From assembly GCA_038277395.1 (NCBI GenBank), contig CM076193.1, positions 86,009,583-86,073,582 of the forward strand: a DNA stretch of 64,000 nucleotides. The letters are read 5' to 3'. Shown piece after piece: positions 53,041 to 63,915 of this stretch; position 1 is the first letter of the stretch; the number at the start of each line of letters is the position of its first letter. The notes beneath the pieces were generated by a model. The model saw only the letters and a program-made list of their open reading frames with translations, made no database searches and was not told where the DNA came from. A program made the translations under genes and the position numbers. The DNA is from Dryocosmus kuriphilus (taxonomy: Eukaryota > Arthropoda > Insecta > Hymenoptera > Cynipidae).

Positions 53041-53656
53041 CACTGTAAAAAATTTCGGTAACTTTCCCTACTAGGTACTAGAAAATTGTTTCAGAACCCT
53101 TAGAAAATATGCGATTTCCTATAAAAAAAGGAAATATTTCATAAATTTCCGACGAATTGTCCGATTTTGTGAAATAATTTCCGAAATGTTAGGAAATATA
53201 TTAAAAATGTTAGGAGATTGCACAAATTTCCTAAGTCGTAGGAAATTTTTCCAAAAAATAATCGGAAATTATTCTAGCAAAATGGAAATTTATTCACTTT
53301 TTCGGAATTTTTCCCATTCACATTATGAAATGTACTTTTCCTGCAAAATTGTCAATTTTCAGTAATTGAAATACCACAAAATTGTTCGATGACAATACAA
53401 GGATATGCAATAATATTTTCACTCTTTTAATAAACAAATATCATCTTTATTGTTAATAACTTTCAGGTTGCACGCGTATACTTATCAAACACTGCCCGTA
53501 TAGCAGCAGGCAGGAATTTATAACGAACGTCGAACGAAGAGTTAATAAATAAATAAATAAATAATAAGTAAATAATAAATAAATTGATTTTTAAGAAAAT
53601 TTTAACTAAATTTTACACTTAAAAGCCCAAAATAAAATAAATAAAATTTTCTTTCA

Positions 53657-54161
53657 AAAAACGCTTTTATTTAACAAACAAATAATTGAAATAACTCACT
53701 AAAAAGTAGACAATAAATTATAAGTTGTTAATAATTTATAGCGTTATAATTCATTTTCACAAATATATAACATCAATGTTATAAAAGTAAAATATTACAT
53801 CAATTTCACATTGTTAACATTTATTATAAAATTATATGCACACAGTACATTTCAGATTCTTGTTTTTAAGACATATTTATTACAATACAAGTGTAGGGTT
53901 TTCCAATGATTATAAATATAAGCCACAGGCTTTTATTGTAATAAATATCATTAAAAATCAAAATCTGAAATGTGCTGTGTTCATATAATTTTATAATAAA
54001 TTTTCACAATGTGAAATTGATATAATATTTTACTTTTATAGCGTTGATCTTATATATTTGTGAAAATGAATTTAAAAACTATATATTATTAAGAATTAAT
54101 AATTTAATTTTTAATTTTAGTGAGTTGTTTCAATTATTTATTTGTTAAATAAAAGCGTTTT
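53657..54161. repeat. Near-perfect palindrome, arms about 240 bp
   Basis: AAAACGCTTTTATTTAACAA...CAATTATTTATTTGTTAAATAAAAGCGTTTT at the tips. Inner parts such as TCACATTGTTAACATTTATTATAAAATTATATG and CACAGTACATTTCAGATT also pair. The centre is near 53905. Confidence 0.85.
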
Positions 54162-54500
54162 AAAAAAAATTAGTTATTTTTTAAAGTTTATTATTACATT
54201 ATTAATTAAAACGATTATAACTCAAATTAATGCTTAATTATTTATTTACTGCTTATATTAATATTATGTGTTGCTTTCATAACTTTGTGTAATTAATAAT
54301 GAGTATTTAACTTCGACCATGTTCATTGGGAATATATTTTTTTATAGAAGATCAATTCATAGATTAAAAAATACATACAAATATTTAAACCCATCTACCA
54401 GCGAAATTTTCGAAAAGAAAAGAATTGCTAGAATCTTTCACTCTACCCTTTCCCAACACAGGAAAACATCTTACCTTCGATTTTTTTAAAGACACTCAAG

Positions 54501-54606
54501 CGGTTCGATAGCCGAGAGGCTTACTTGTAAGGGAATTATGTGACGCGTTCGGTTATATTTTAGGAAGCTAGGTAGGCCGTAGTTAGGTTCGAACCCCGGC
54601 GCAGCG
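54501..54606 (+). repeat. tRNA-derived sequence with long middle
   Basis: CGATAGCCGAGAGGCTTA (A-box-like) at 54506 and GGTTCGAACCCCGGC (perfect B box and T arm) at 54586, about 80 bp apart, like serine/leucine tRNA spacing. No closing acceptor stem. Most likely a tRNA-derived repeat. Confidence 0.5.
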
Positions 54607-55979
54607 TTTTCCGATTTTAAATAGTGTTAAAAAAATATGAATATACTTTTAAGTGGTTGTTTGTAGGTAGTGATGTCTAAGTATATAAATAAAAAAATGA
54701 TTAAGCAATAATAATAACCAAAAAATATTTTTTTTTTGTTAGCAAATCTGTAAAAAAGTAGACATTTTTCGACCAAACATTAATCTGATCTCATTAAGAT
54801 TTTTTTGATTATTAAAGTCCGCACGGTTATAGGATATTGTAGGATATCCCAATCATGTCCTCTGCTATTCGAGGGATATTACGGGAATGACCAATTGGAT
54901 ATTGCGAGATTTCACAATTGATTCCATTTATGTCCATTTGTTCGTGGAGAAAGTGTAATTTTCAGCCGTTTTTAGTATCAAAGTAGGGTCTATTTTGCAT
55001 TGAAATCTCTGCTATATTAGAACCTCCTTTACTACTCCTAGCTTCTAAACAAGGTAGGTTGAAAAGGTTCGAAGTAGGATCTAAATTTCGACTCGGGTAG
55101 CTTAAATCCCTAATGATCGGAATTTTGTCCTAATAAGTTGGAATTTTTTCCTAATAAGTTGGAAATTTTTCCTAAAAAACAGTAGGAAAGATTTCCATCT
55201 AGTTGTCTGCAATATGTTCGTCTATATCCTTGGAAAAAATTACGACCCATTTGTTTTTTAAGCTGTCCGACTATTTTCGAAAAAATTTCCAAAATTTTTT
55301 TTACAGTGTGCTTACGGTAACTAAATAAATGTCTTCCACAAAAATGCCAATTAAAAAAAATTTTTTTGAACATTTTGAAATTTCGAAACTTTCACTGGAT
55401 TAAAAAGATCTTGACAACAAGCGTCAATTTTCTTAAAATTTTCCTACTACAATTGGAGCTGTGCGAAGAGGTGAAAGTTTGCCTTTCCCAAAAATGGACT
55501 CCACGACTTCGTTATTCGTCATATTTCATTGAGAAACAAGAAACCAAAATTTTTTCCAACATGCAGTACAATACCATATGATGCATCAGACTTCATAGAT
55601 TCAGGTCGTGTTTTCCAAAAATACTAACCTTTTTCCCTGCTGAGCTACAGCCTTTCAAACCTCAGGGGTCAGGACTTTTTGTAGCGACAGTAGACTACCG
55701 GGAATCGACAAGGGCAGAGGCAAAGAGTGTACATAGCGTTTGCACGGAAATTCCAGAGTACACTGCAGGCTGAAATTTGCCACCGGAAAATTAGTGGAAT
55801 TTCCACGGAAATTTCAGCTGGAATTTCCGTGGAGTTTACTTGCAGTACTTTCTGGGGGATCTTTTCATGTGGAATGTTTCGGATGGTTTTTAATCTTAAT
55901 AGCTCTTCTATCAAGAAATAAATCAAGAATGAATGATTTTTTACTTCTCGGAACATATACAAAAAATTAATTAGAAAAA

Positions 55980-56246
55980 TCCGTGGATTCACGGATAGAG
56001 ATGGATAGAAAAATATGGATACAAAATGATAGATATTCACGAAAAGGTTGATAGACTCATGGATAGAAAAAGATAGATAAAAGGATAGAGCCAGGGATAC
56101 AAAAAGATAGGCTGTTTTATACATGCATAGATAGAAAAGGATAAAGCTTGAAAGATGCGAAGTGTGTACTTGTCAAGGATTGAAAATCTCTATCTTTTTC
56201 TATACACAAATTTCTATCTTTTTTAATCTTTTCACTCCCAGCAGGG
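55980..56246 (-). mobile_element. Terminal part of a second CCCTGCTG-type element
   Basis: GATAGAAAAAGATAG-type array followed by ATTTCTATCTTTTTTAATCT, then TTCACTCCCAGCAGGG (end at 56246). The layout and end match the right terminus of the 4.57-kb element at 28.6-29.0 kb. A CCCTGCTG at 55635 could be its other end but lacks the rest of the terminal repeat. Confidence 0.65.
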
Positions 56247-56530
56247 ACACGCTCCTCATAATGTTTGATGCCCAGTTGACCACCACTGCTCATATTATTC
56301 AAATAAGGAAGCATTTCTTCTTCCTCTTTGAAAACTTCAAATATTCCTTTTGGCAAAAACGCTGAAAATTCATTTTCAATATCCATAGTGATTCCTCGTC
56401 CGAATTTCGTGTGAGCTTGTTTTAGGTTAGTAATACTATAGATTCTATTCTGTGCCAATTTCTTGAACCTTTTTGTTGGTAGAAACGTTTTATTGCACTG
56501 TCCAAAGGCTTTAAGTTTCTCAAATTTTAT
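56247..56530 (-). pseudogene. Exon-like ORF cut by a transposon end
   Basis: Minus-strand reading of about 94 codons after an acceptor GTTTTTGTAG (AG at 56532-56531): CNKTFLPTKRFKKLAQ, IYSITNLKQAHTKFGRGITM, NEFSAFLPKGIFEVF, MLPYLNNMSSGGQLGIKHY. This pattern (I..LK...TK.G..I......FS.FLP) resembles a short single-domain protein type, possibly OB-fold-like, that I associate with repetitive DNA of arthropods; I cannot name it. At 56246 the reading enters the CCCTGCTG-type element. Frame open throughout. Confidence 0.45.
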
Positions 56531-56626
56531 CTACAAAAACATTCAGAGTTCTAAATCCGCTCACCTACACTCGAAATTCAGATAGTTATTGAAGTTATTC
56601 TTCTATTTCTTGAATTTGAGTTAGAA

Positions 56627-56628
<2 letters not shown>

Positions 56629-56686
<58 letters not shown>
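56629..56686. repeat. (AT)n microsatellite
   Basis: About 28 uninterrupted AT units. Confidence 0.95.
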
Positions 56687-56689
<3 letters not shown>

Positions 56690-57878
56690 TCGCTTCTCAC
56701 TCTGATACATAAACTAACTCTCAGCTTAAAGTTAAAAGTCAGCTGAAAGAACTTCACTGTAGGTTTCTTATATAGTCATAAAAATTGTTATTATTTTTAT
56801 TAAAACGTTCAGTTATAAATATAAATTTCACTCATTACACTTTAGTTTAAACAAAAATACCAGATGCTATTGTAAAAACAAAAGTGCCAAATTTCAATAA
56901 GTAAACCCAGAAACGTTAAAAGGAAAAGTATCAGATATAATGTACTAAAGTTGTAAACAACACTTTAAATTTATAAAAAAAGGCATTCCATTATAATAAA
57001 ATCTTTAATTGCGTGAAATTCGATTCTCTGGCTCGAAGTTCCCACGCTAAGCAGTTGACTTTCAATTGACTTTTATATTATTTTTTTTTTTGCATAAAAT
57101 GGCTCTTTTTGTTGGACAAATAGTGTTGTAATTCGATTTATGTTTTGAAATACATGTAAGAAGAGTAACTATTTAAAGAAAACAGGAATTAAGTACTTGC
57201 AGCATATTTTGAAGGAGTTGAAACATGAAAAAGTATAATGTTTTAACAGGTGAAGTATCTTTAAACTTTTATATTATATATTGGTTCTATAAACGTTTTA
57301 AATATATTAAAATTGATTTAAATAGTGCAGCATCACCTACGGGGCACGGCGGACGAAATATTTGGTGGAGTTTGTAACAGTGTTGGATAGCATAAAATAA
57401 CACAAAATAATATAACATCTATTAAAGGAAATTGCATATTTCTGCACACATAATAGAATTTTTAGGGAACAAGAGGCAATAACTAAGTTTTGCCACAGAT
57501 TTTACTTTGATTAATAAGAAAATACCGCTGTAATATGCGCCAGTCGAAATGCAACACCCATGAATTAATTAAGTGTCAAATAATGACCTAGTTAAAATCA
57601 CTTTTTAATCTTTATTTATAGGACATTTAATTCTAAGCTCGCCACCATAGCCAACTGTTCCCTACTTGCATTCTAAACTAGGTCTCAATGTAGATTTATT
57701 TGTAAATATCTTTGATAAACGTTGATTTAAACTGAAGTATTACATAAATCGAAGAATAAATCACATAAATTTAACATTGAATATCATTTTATAAAATTAA
57801 AACTAAAGATCGTTTACTCACACCACTATGATATATGGAATATCTAAATTAATTTCACAAAGTAAACTCTCCCGTAAA
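56690..57878. other. Non-coding stretch
   Basis: AT-rich. No ORF, RNA gene or clear repeat recognised. Confidence 0.4.
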
Positions 57879-58536
57879 ACAGCCACACCAAAAAAAAGTA
57901 TCATGCCCGAGAGATTAGACCCCACTCCCCCATGCTTTATGATGCGCTAAATACGAACCCGAAGTGCATTTCACTTCATTAGCTCAGGATTAAGAAAAAG
58001 TGACGGAAAATCTAATATGGTGGCGGACAAGTTTATCAAAAACTGTTCGATTTATTTGAAACACTGTATACGGGATTTTTTGGAGTCGCTGATGACGGAT
58101 CTGATGTCAAAAATTAAAAATCTGAAATGTCGGATCAAATATGGCGGACAAATTTATTGAAAATTGTTTGGAATTATTTGAAACGATGTATATGTGTGTT
58201 TTTGGAACCGCTGTTGACGAATCTAAAGTCGGAATTTCGAAATTCAAAATGTCGGATCCAATATAAAATCGACTCACATATGCGACCCACCATTTTCAAA
58301 TTAAAATTTTCGATCCAGATTCGTCATCAGCGACTTCAAAAATCCCCATGCACAACATTTCAAATAATTCAAACAGTCTTTGATAAACTCTTCAGCTATA
58401 TTGGATCCAACATCTTTTGTTTAGTCCTGAGCTAATGGCGAAAAACAAGCTTCAGATTCGGGTTCAGCGCATCATAAATCATTGGGGTAGTGGGGTCTAG
58501 TCTCTCGGCCGCGACAATTTTTTTTTGTGTTGCTGT
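57879..58536. mobile_element. Palindromic element, 658 bp, ACAGC ends
   Basis: ACAGCCACACCAAAAAAAAG at the left pairs with the right end TTTTTTTTTGTGTTGCTGT. GAGAGATTAGACCCCACTCC, TTATGATGCGCT and ATTAGCTCAGGA recur inverted (58480, 58464, 58424). Arms of about 300 bp. The middle contains TGTCGGATC.AATATGGCGGA repeats. A plus-strand ORF of 102 codons across it is structural noise. Confidence 0.8.
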
Positions 58537-58579
58537 GTAATGATTTAATCAAAGGAAGTGCTTTTCTTAAAATAACGAA

Positions 58580-59335
58580 TAGAATCCGATAAAGCCAGAT
58601 AAAAACCCGGATAACAGACCGGATAGCCCACTTCGGATTCTTGTCCGGCCCTATCCGGTTCTTATTCGGTTCATAATATCTATCGCGGAAAATTAGCGGT
58701 CTTATCCGGGTTCTATTCGGGATGACATACCGAAATTATATTTGACTAAGTTAAGAGTGGAATTTTGTCAGGTCCTATCGGGAACTTTCTTGGAATTAAA
58801 GTTGGATGACAATACCGAAAATTGTTTTCTATCTGGTTCTATCTGGATTTCCAGTGGACATTAGAAACAGAAACTCGAATTATTCGCCAGGCGGAATCTT
58901 ATCCGGCCCTATCTAGAACTTTGTGGGAACTAAAGTTGGGTGACAAGACCGACAATGTTTTTCTACCTGGTTTTATACGGCTTTCCAGCGGATATTAGTA
59001 TCAGAAAAACAAATTATTCGCCCGAAGGAATCTTATCTGTTTCTACCCGGAACTTTGTCGGAACTAAAGCTGAGTGACAAAAGTGAAAATAATTTTATAT
59101 CTGGTCCTGTCCGTTTTTCCAACGGACATTAGAATCAGAAAATCGAATTATTCGCCCGACGGACTTTTATACGTCCTATCCGGTACTTTGTCGGGAAAAA
59201 CCCCGGATAGGTCAATACGGGCGCCGAAAATATTTCGTATATAGAAGCATAAAAGAAACCAGATAGAGGAAACTTAATACACCGACCAAGTGACGGATAG
59301 TACCATATAAAAAACGGAACAGGGCATCCCGTGTA
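58580..59335. repeat. TATCCGG-rich degenerate repeats
   Basis: Phrases such as CGGATAAGA, CTTATCCGGTTCTAT, GGAACTTTGTCGGAACTAAAG and AGAAAATCGAATTATTCGCC recur three or four times at about 110-120 bp intervals. Related phrases occur at 880-1080 and 1560-1960. Class unknown. Confidence 0.6.
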
Positions 59336-59877
59336 GAAAATTATCGGAGCAGACTTGCGTACAGTTAAGGCTTTGCCAAGACCGTCTATTCAAGACTGTC
59401 TATTCGGTTTCTGATCAGGTGCTAGTCAGACTTTCACAATTTAATATTTTTCTAAATGTCGAAACTAAAATTTTTTTTGCACATTTCCAAAAGTAAACAA
59501 GGTATTTAAAAATACGAAGAATGAAAAATGAATATTGTAAAACAAAGGTGGAGTTTTTTAAAAAATTCTCATCATCTAGTCGGCCTGATCGGTCCCAGAT
59601 CAGACACTAGCTAGCCCGTCATGACCGGGAAATTTTCTAAGTGTCAAATGGAGAACCTTCTTTTGAACATTTTCAAAAATAAGCAGGCTGCTTGAAAATG
59701 CACGAAATGATTGTAAAAAAGGTATTTTTTCCTCATGATCAAGACTGTCTTTTTTCCCTTACAATACAAAAATGATCAGAAACATATTGTTACAGATTTA
59801 AGTAAATTGTATTAAAATATGAAATGGTGTCTGCTGCGAACAAGTGATCCTCTTTTAAGGTTAGGAATAAATTGTAA

Positions 59878-59948
59878 TATTCGGTAGTCTAGTGGATAAC
59901 GCGCGCGATTTACACTTAGACGATTAAGGTTCGATTCTCGGTTTGGCG
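59878..59948 (+). repeat. tRNA-like remnant
   Basis: GGTAGTCTAGTGGATAACG (A box) at 59883 and GGTTCGATTCTC (B box) at 59928. The acceptor stem does not pair, so not counted as a tRNA gene. Confidence 0.45.
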
Positions 59949-60242
59949 AGTTTCCTGCGAATGCGTTTTTCTAGCGTTATATTTATTACACAAGTTAGAA
60001 TATGTAAAGAACTATGTAGAGCATGAGGCATCTCACCGGGGAAGGAAAGAGGATGTGGACGCCAAGATTAGGTTAAAGGCACAATGAGACATCGGAGAGG
60101 TACGAGAGAGAATAATCTATTTTAACTTACATTCGTAGGTTGAGTCCTAAAAACGACTGTGAGTTCAAGTATAGAACACCGTTGTCCAATTGGCCAATTG
60201 AAAAAAAACAAATACGATGAGTAAGTGGGTACCAAAAATATT

Positions 60243-60352
60243 AAACCAACAGATTGGCAACCGAAATCCAGCAGATTGGCAACGCAGACATAAATCCAGC
60301 AGATTGTTAACGTACCAATAAATCCAGCAGATTGTTAACGCACCACACAAAG
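60243..60352 (+). repeat. Tandem repeat AAATCCAGCAGATTG, about 33-bp unit
   Basis: Four copies of (AAATCC)AGCAGATTGKYAACG (about 60248, 60268, 60295, 60328). Confidence 0.8.
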
Positions 60353-60536
60353 TAGACACAGCGACCGTCTGTGACGCTGACTTACTGCCTCATCGGAGCT
60401 TGGAACAAGACTGATCTGAGACTGATCTCGGACGAGTGACAAGACCCGGCAAACGACTGACCGGTCGGGAACCGTCGTAGGTTTCCGGCCGGGCTCGGCC
60501 CCGGTACCCGTTACCCACCCGGTAACGTCCGCGTTA

Positions 60537-60558
60537 CCCCCCCCCCCCCCCCCCCCCC
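60537..60558 (+). repeat. Poly-C tract
   Basis: Twenty-two consecutive C following GTTA in a GC-rich patch (60440-60600). Confidence 0.85.
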
Positions 60559-60559
60559 T

Positions 60560-61190
60560 CCAACGGGGTTCGGGTGCATACCCGAAACAGTTCGAAAGTA
60601 AAATGCATCAGATAATATTACAACATACAAAACAAAGAAATATTTTAATTAATTGTTTCCCCAGTACGAAGGCGCCCTCCAATACCGTTGTCTCCTTCGT
60701 CCTTTCCTTGTCCTGATGCTTCTCTCCTCTCCTCTTGCTTTCCACCTACGAAGCCAGCCGAGAGCTTGACAGCCCCTGCTTCTCCCTCGCTTCTGAAAGA
60801 ACAACGAAAATGTCCTGGTCCCGAACCTGTCCCGGAGTTCTGCCTTTTCGTTGTTCTTTGCCTTTTGTTTTGAGTCTGGTGTTTTAGTATGAAGTTCCTT
60901 ATTTCGTCGGGACTCGTTTTAGAGTCACCTTTCGAATTACCTTCATACCCTTATTTTGCAGTAAAATAAAATTGTTCTCTGACCTAAATCTATCCTGAAG
61001 TGGTCCTTTTGTTTAGAGTTTGGAGTTTGTCTAACTTACCTGACCATATATCTTTTGCCTGTAGCCAATTTCAACTTTAACATTATTAATCTGTAACTAT
61101 GGCGTACCTTACCTTAATGCCTGTGACCCTGCTTAGTGAAATTTAAATTCTATTACCTATACCTTATTACTACTATCTTAATTTTCTGAT
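60560..61190. other. Possible LTR region of the second gypsy element
   Basis: No gene. It directly follows the 3' end of the minus-strand pol (61.19 kb), so part of it should be the untranslated region and 3' LTR, but the other LTR lies outside the window and cannot be compared. Confidence 0.3.
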
Positions 61191-63380
61191 TTTAAATCTT
61201 TGATGTTGAATTCCCCAATATTTTTTCCTTTAAGGTTTTTCAGTTCATAAATTGTGGGGGAAATTTTCCGCTTAATAAAAAGGGACCTTCGCACTGGTCG
61301 AAAAGTTTCCCTGCTTTCTTGTCTGCCTTATTTGACAGTTTTGTTACCTTTTTTAAGACTTTGTCTCACTTTTTAAAATCGATTTCCCTTCTCCTTAAAT
61401 TATACCTTGAACCCTTTTTCTCGTTAGCTTCGTCCAAATTCTTTTGGACTTCTTCCTTTATTATCTGTAATCTTCTAAACCTGTCCGTCCATTTGTCAAC
61501 ACTCTGAAATTATATTTCTCTATCTCCTTCTAGGTCTCTTTTTAGGAATTGGATTGGTTCTAATTGGCGACCTAAATTCAAAAATGCACGGGTGAATTAT
61601 GTTGTCGCGTTTTTGCTCGTATTTATCGCAAATTGTAGGTCTTCTATATGTTCATCCCATGTAGAGTGATCGTTGTCGAGGTACGCTTTAATAATTTTCT
61701 TGATCGTTCTATTATAGCTTTCAGTGGGGTTAGCTTGAGAGTAATATTTTGGTGTTTTTGAGTGTCTAATTCCGCATTTTTCCGTCAATTCGAGTATGCG
61801 TTTATTTACAAATTCTGTGCCATTATCTGTGCGGAGAATCCGCGGTGTTCGCCAACGGGAAATAACACGTTTATGGAATTCCGACTCTATTGCAGTTCCG
61901 TTTGCTTTTCTATTAGGGATAATTTCCACTTTTTTTGTGAAAATATCCACGAAAACTAATATATACTGGTTTTTCCCCTCATCGTTGTTGGTAATGGTCC
62001 CATGACACCTGCAGCAATCATGGTCCAAGGTCCTTCTACAATTCTTTTTCCCATTAGCCCTATTTTTACCTGGTTACTCGGTTTTGTTCTCTGACATATC
62101 GTACAGTCTTTTACGTATTTGATTATTTCCGAATACATCCCTGGCCAGAAGTAGTACTCCGAAATTCTCGCATGCATTTTCTCGGAACCCAAATGTTCTG
62201 CTTGTGTACTGCCGCGATTTTCTTTTAGAACCTGATTTCGTAATTCTTTCGGTACGACGAGTTTCCATGGGTTATAGCCTGGTAATAGAGTAGATTTTAA
62301 AGGGTCAGTCCTGTAAAAATAGAGTTGAGAGTCTCGTATTCGCGATTTTTCGTGTTCTTCCGGCTTCTTTTTTATTTGTCTTAATTTATCTGAGTACCAG
62401 TCATCTGTCTGTTCGTCTATGTCCGCTTTTGGTTTTTCTATGTTACACGATAACGCAAACGCGACCGCATTTACTGCTTCATTTGATCTTGACAGGGAGT
62501 CCGGCACTAAATTCGAACTACCCTTGCTATAAATCACCTCGTAATCGTATTCGAGAGTTCAAGTGCGCATCTGGCTAGTCTTCCGGTTGGAATTTTAAGG
62601 TTATGGAGCCATTCTAACGCTAAATGGTTCGTAATGACTTTGAAATTATAGCCTTCGAGGTACGGTCTAAATATTCTGATTGTCCGAACCGCCGCTAAGC
62701 ACTCTTTTTCTGAGGCCGAGTATCGAGTTTCCGTGTAGCTGAGGGCTCTACTCGCGTATTCTACCACACAATTTTTTCCCTTCAGGGTTTTAGTAAGTAC
62801 GGCTCCTAAACCCGTATTACTTGCATCTGATTCTAGCTGAAAGGGTTGTGTGAAATCTGGACATGTTAAAATTGGTGCTGTAGTTAAAGGATTCTTAATT
62901 TTTTGGAATGCTTTATCCTGTTCTAGTCCCCAATCCCATGCCTGTTTCTTTTTCAATAATTTATTTAGGGGTTCCATAATTTTCGAAAAGTTTGGTATGA
63001 ATTTTCTACACCAGCTGGTCATTCTTATTATTCTCTGGAGTTGTTTGATATTTTTCGGTTTTGGAAAGTTGAGAATTGGTTGAGATTTATCCTGGAGTCC
63101 CTTTTCATTAACATTAAAACCCGAGTACCTTATTTCTGAGCAGCCAAATTCACAATTATGTGAACTGATCGTTAAATTTGCCCTGTTTAGTTTATCCAAA
63201 ACTATATTCAATTACTTCTAGTGATCCTCAAAATTTCTGTAACTATTATTATCTCGTCTAGATAACAGAAAACGTTAGGCTTAAGGTCTGGAGTAATTAT
63301 TTTATCCATAAGCCTTTGGAAAGTGCTGGTGCATTCGTTAGAACAAATGGCATTCTGTTAAATTCAAACATGCCCTTACC
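61190..63380 (-). pseudogene. Second Ty3/gypsy pol: RT end, RNase H, integrase
   Basis: Minus strand, in order: RT fingers-palm end near 63350-63230 (MPF.LTNAP, YLDD-like region, broken), thumb and RNase H (63211-62534: QLESDASNTGLGAVL, SASEKECLAAV, and ITNHLALEWL, where the usual Asp is Asn), zinc-binding HLGSEKMH...CTICQ (about 62190-62090), integrase core (AAGVMGP near 62020 with Gly for the first Asp; LRTDNGTEF near 61835; NPTESYNR near 61728), and a basic C-terminal part (KVLKKVTKLSN, about 61345; ELKNLKGKNIG near 61240). Frameshifts near 62536, 62000, 61590 and 61280. A different lineage from the 39-50 kb element. Confidence 0.88.
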
Positions 63381-63424
63381 GGGTCATCCTATTGAATAAG
63401 AGAAACGAGAAACAATCTACTGAT

Positions 63425-63496
63425 GCCTCGGTGGCGTAGTTGGTAAACGCTCCACTCGTGAGTAGTGGCCTTCCCGGTTCAAATCCGGACGAGGTA
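63425..63496 (+). repeat. tRNA-like sequence, copy A
   Basis: The seven-base acceptor GCCTCGG pairs with ACGAGGT in six positions (one G-T). A box TGGCGTAGTTGG, D stem GCGT/ACGC, anticodon stem CCACT/AGTGG with loop CGTGAGT, T arm CCGGTTCAAATCCGG. The base before the anticodon would be G, not the invariant T, so I call it a tRNA-derived repeat rather than a tRNA. Confidence 0.6.
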
Positions 63497-63726
63497 GATT
63501 TTTTCTCGTTTCACTAAAAAATTATTTAGACCAGAAATCGAATTAAAATTTAACATCTGAAATTCATTAATTAATTATACTGGTCGATAATAACTTAAAA
63601 TTAAAAACTATATCCAGATTCGTGAAATATTCTGGTTTAATTCATTCAAATTGAAAAACTTCACAGGTATGGGTGCAACCACGCGTCATCCTGTTGGATA
63701 AGAGAAACGAGAAACGATCTACTGAG

Positions 63727-63799
63727 GCCTCGGTGGCGTAATTGGAAAACGCTCCACTCGTGAATAGTGGCTTTCCCGGTTCAAATCCGGGCCCAGGTA
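63727..63799 (+). repeat. tRNA-like sequence, copy B
   Basis: Same fold as copy A with changes (TGGCGTAATTGG, loop CGTGAAT, CCCGGTTCAAATCCGGG). The acceptor pairing is weaker at the end. Confidence 0.55.
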
Positions 63800-63915
63800 G
63801 ATTTTTTATCGTTTCTCTAAAAAATTATTTAGACCATCAATTGAATTAAAATTTAACATCTGAAATTAATTAATTCATTATACTGGTCGATAGTAACTTA
63901 ATATTAAAAATTTTG

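Larger units (their letters stand above)
53041..55308. mobile_element. Possible transposon with CACTGTAAAAAA ends
   Basis: CACTGTAAAAAATTT at 53041 and its reverse complement AAATTTTTTTTACAGTG ending at 55308. The subterminal regions on both sides are rich in GGAAAT/TAGGAAA phrases, e.g. 53105-53240 and 55130-55290. No target duplication is clear. Inside lie a 505-bp palindrome (53657-54161) and a tRNA-like sequence (54501-54606). No transposase ORF. Confidence 0.5.
63383..63915 (+). repeat. Tandem pair of tRNA-like hairpin units inside gypsy RT
   Basis: A unit of about 303 bp occurs twice (from 63383 and from 63686, the second shorter). Each begins GTCATCCT.TTG.ATAAGAG and holds a tRNA-like core flanked by a ~20-bp inverted repeat (GAGAAACGAGAAAC.ATCTAC / GTAGATTTTTT.TCGTTTC). 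The gypsy reading stops near 63355 and resumes, minus strand, after 63915. TTCTGTTAAA occurs on both sides (63354 and 63918). Confidence 0.8.

Noticed and set aside
55635..55642. CCCTGCTG as the left end of the second CCCTGCTG-type element
   Set aside because: Only eight bases match; the following bases do not continue the terminal repeat and no duplication is seen.
58127..58435. 102-codon ORF
   Set aside because: Spans the centre of a palindromic element; similar frames exist on both strands.
59878..59948. Functional tRNA gene
   Set aside because: A and B boxes are present but the acceptor stem does not pair.
60688..61507. Short plus-strand ORFs in the second gypsy 3' region
   Set aside because: They are opposite or outside the minus-strand pol reading and show only biased composition.
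63425..63799. Two functional tRNA genes
   Set aside because: The base before the anticodon is G rather than T, and the copies sit in a repeated hairpin inside a dead retrotransposon.
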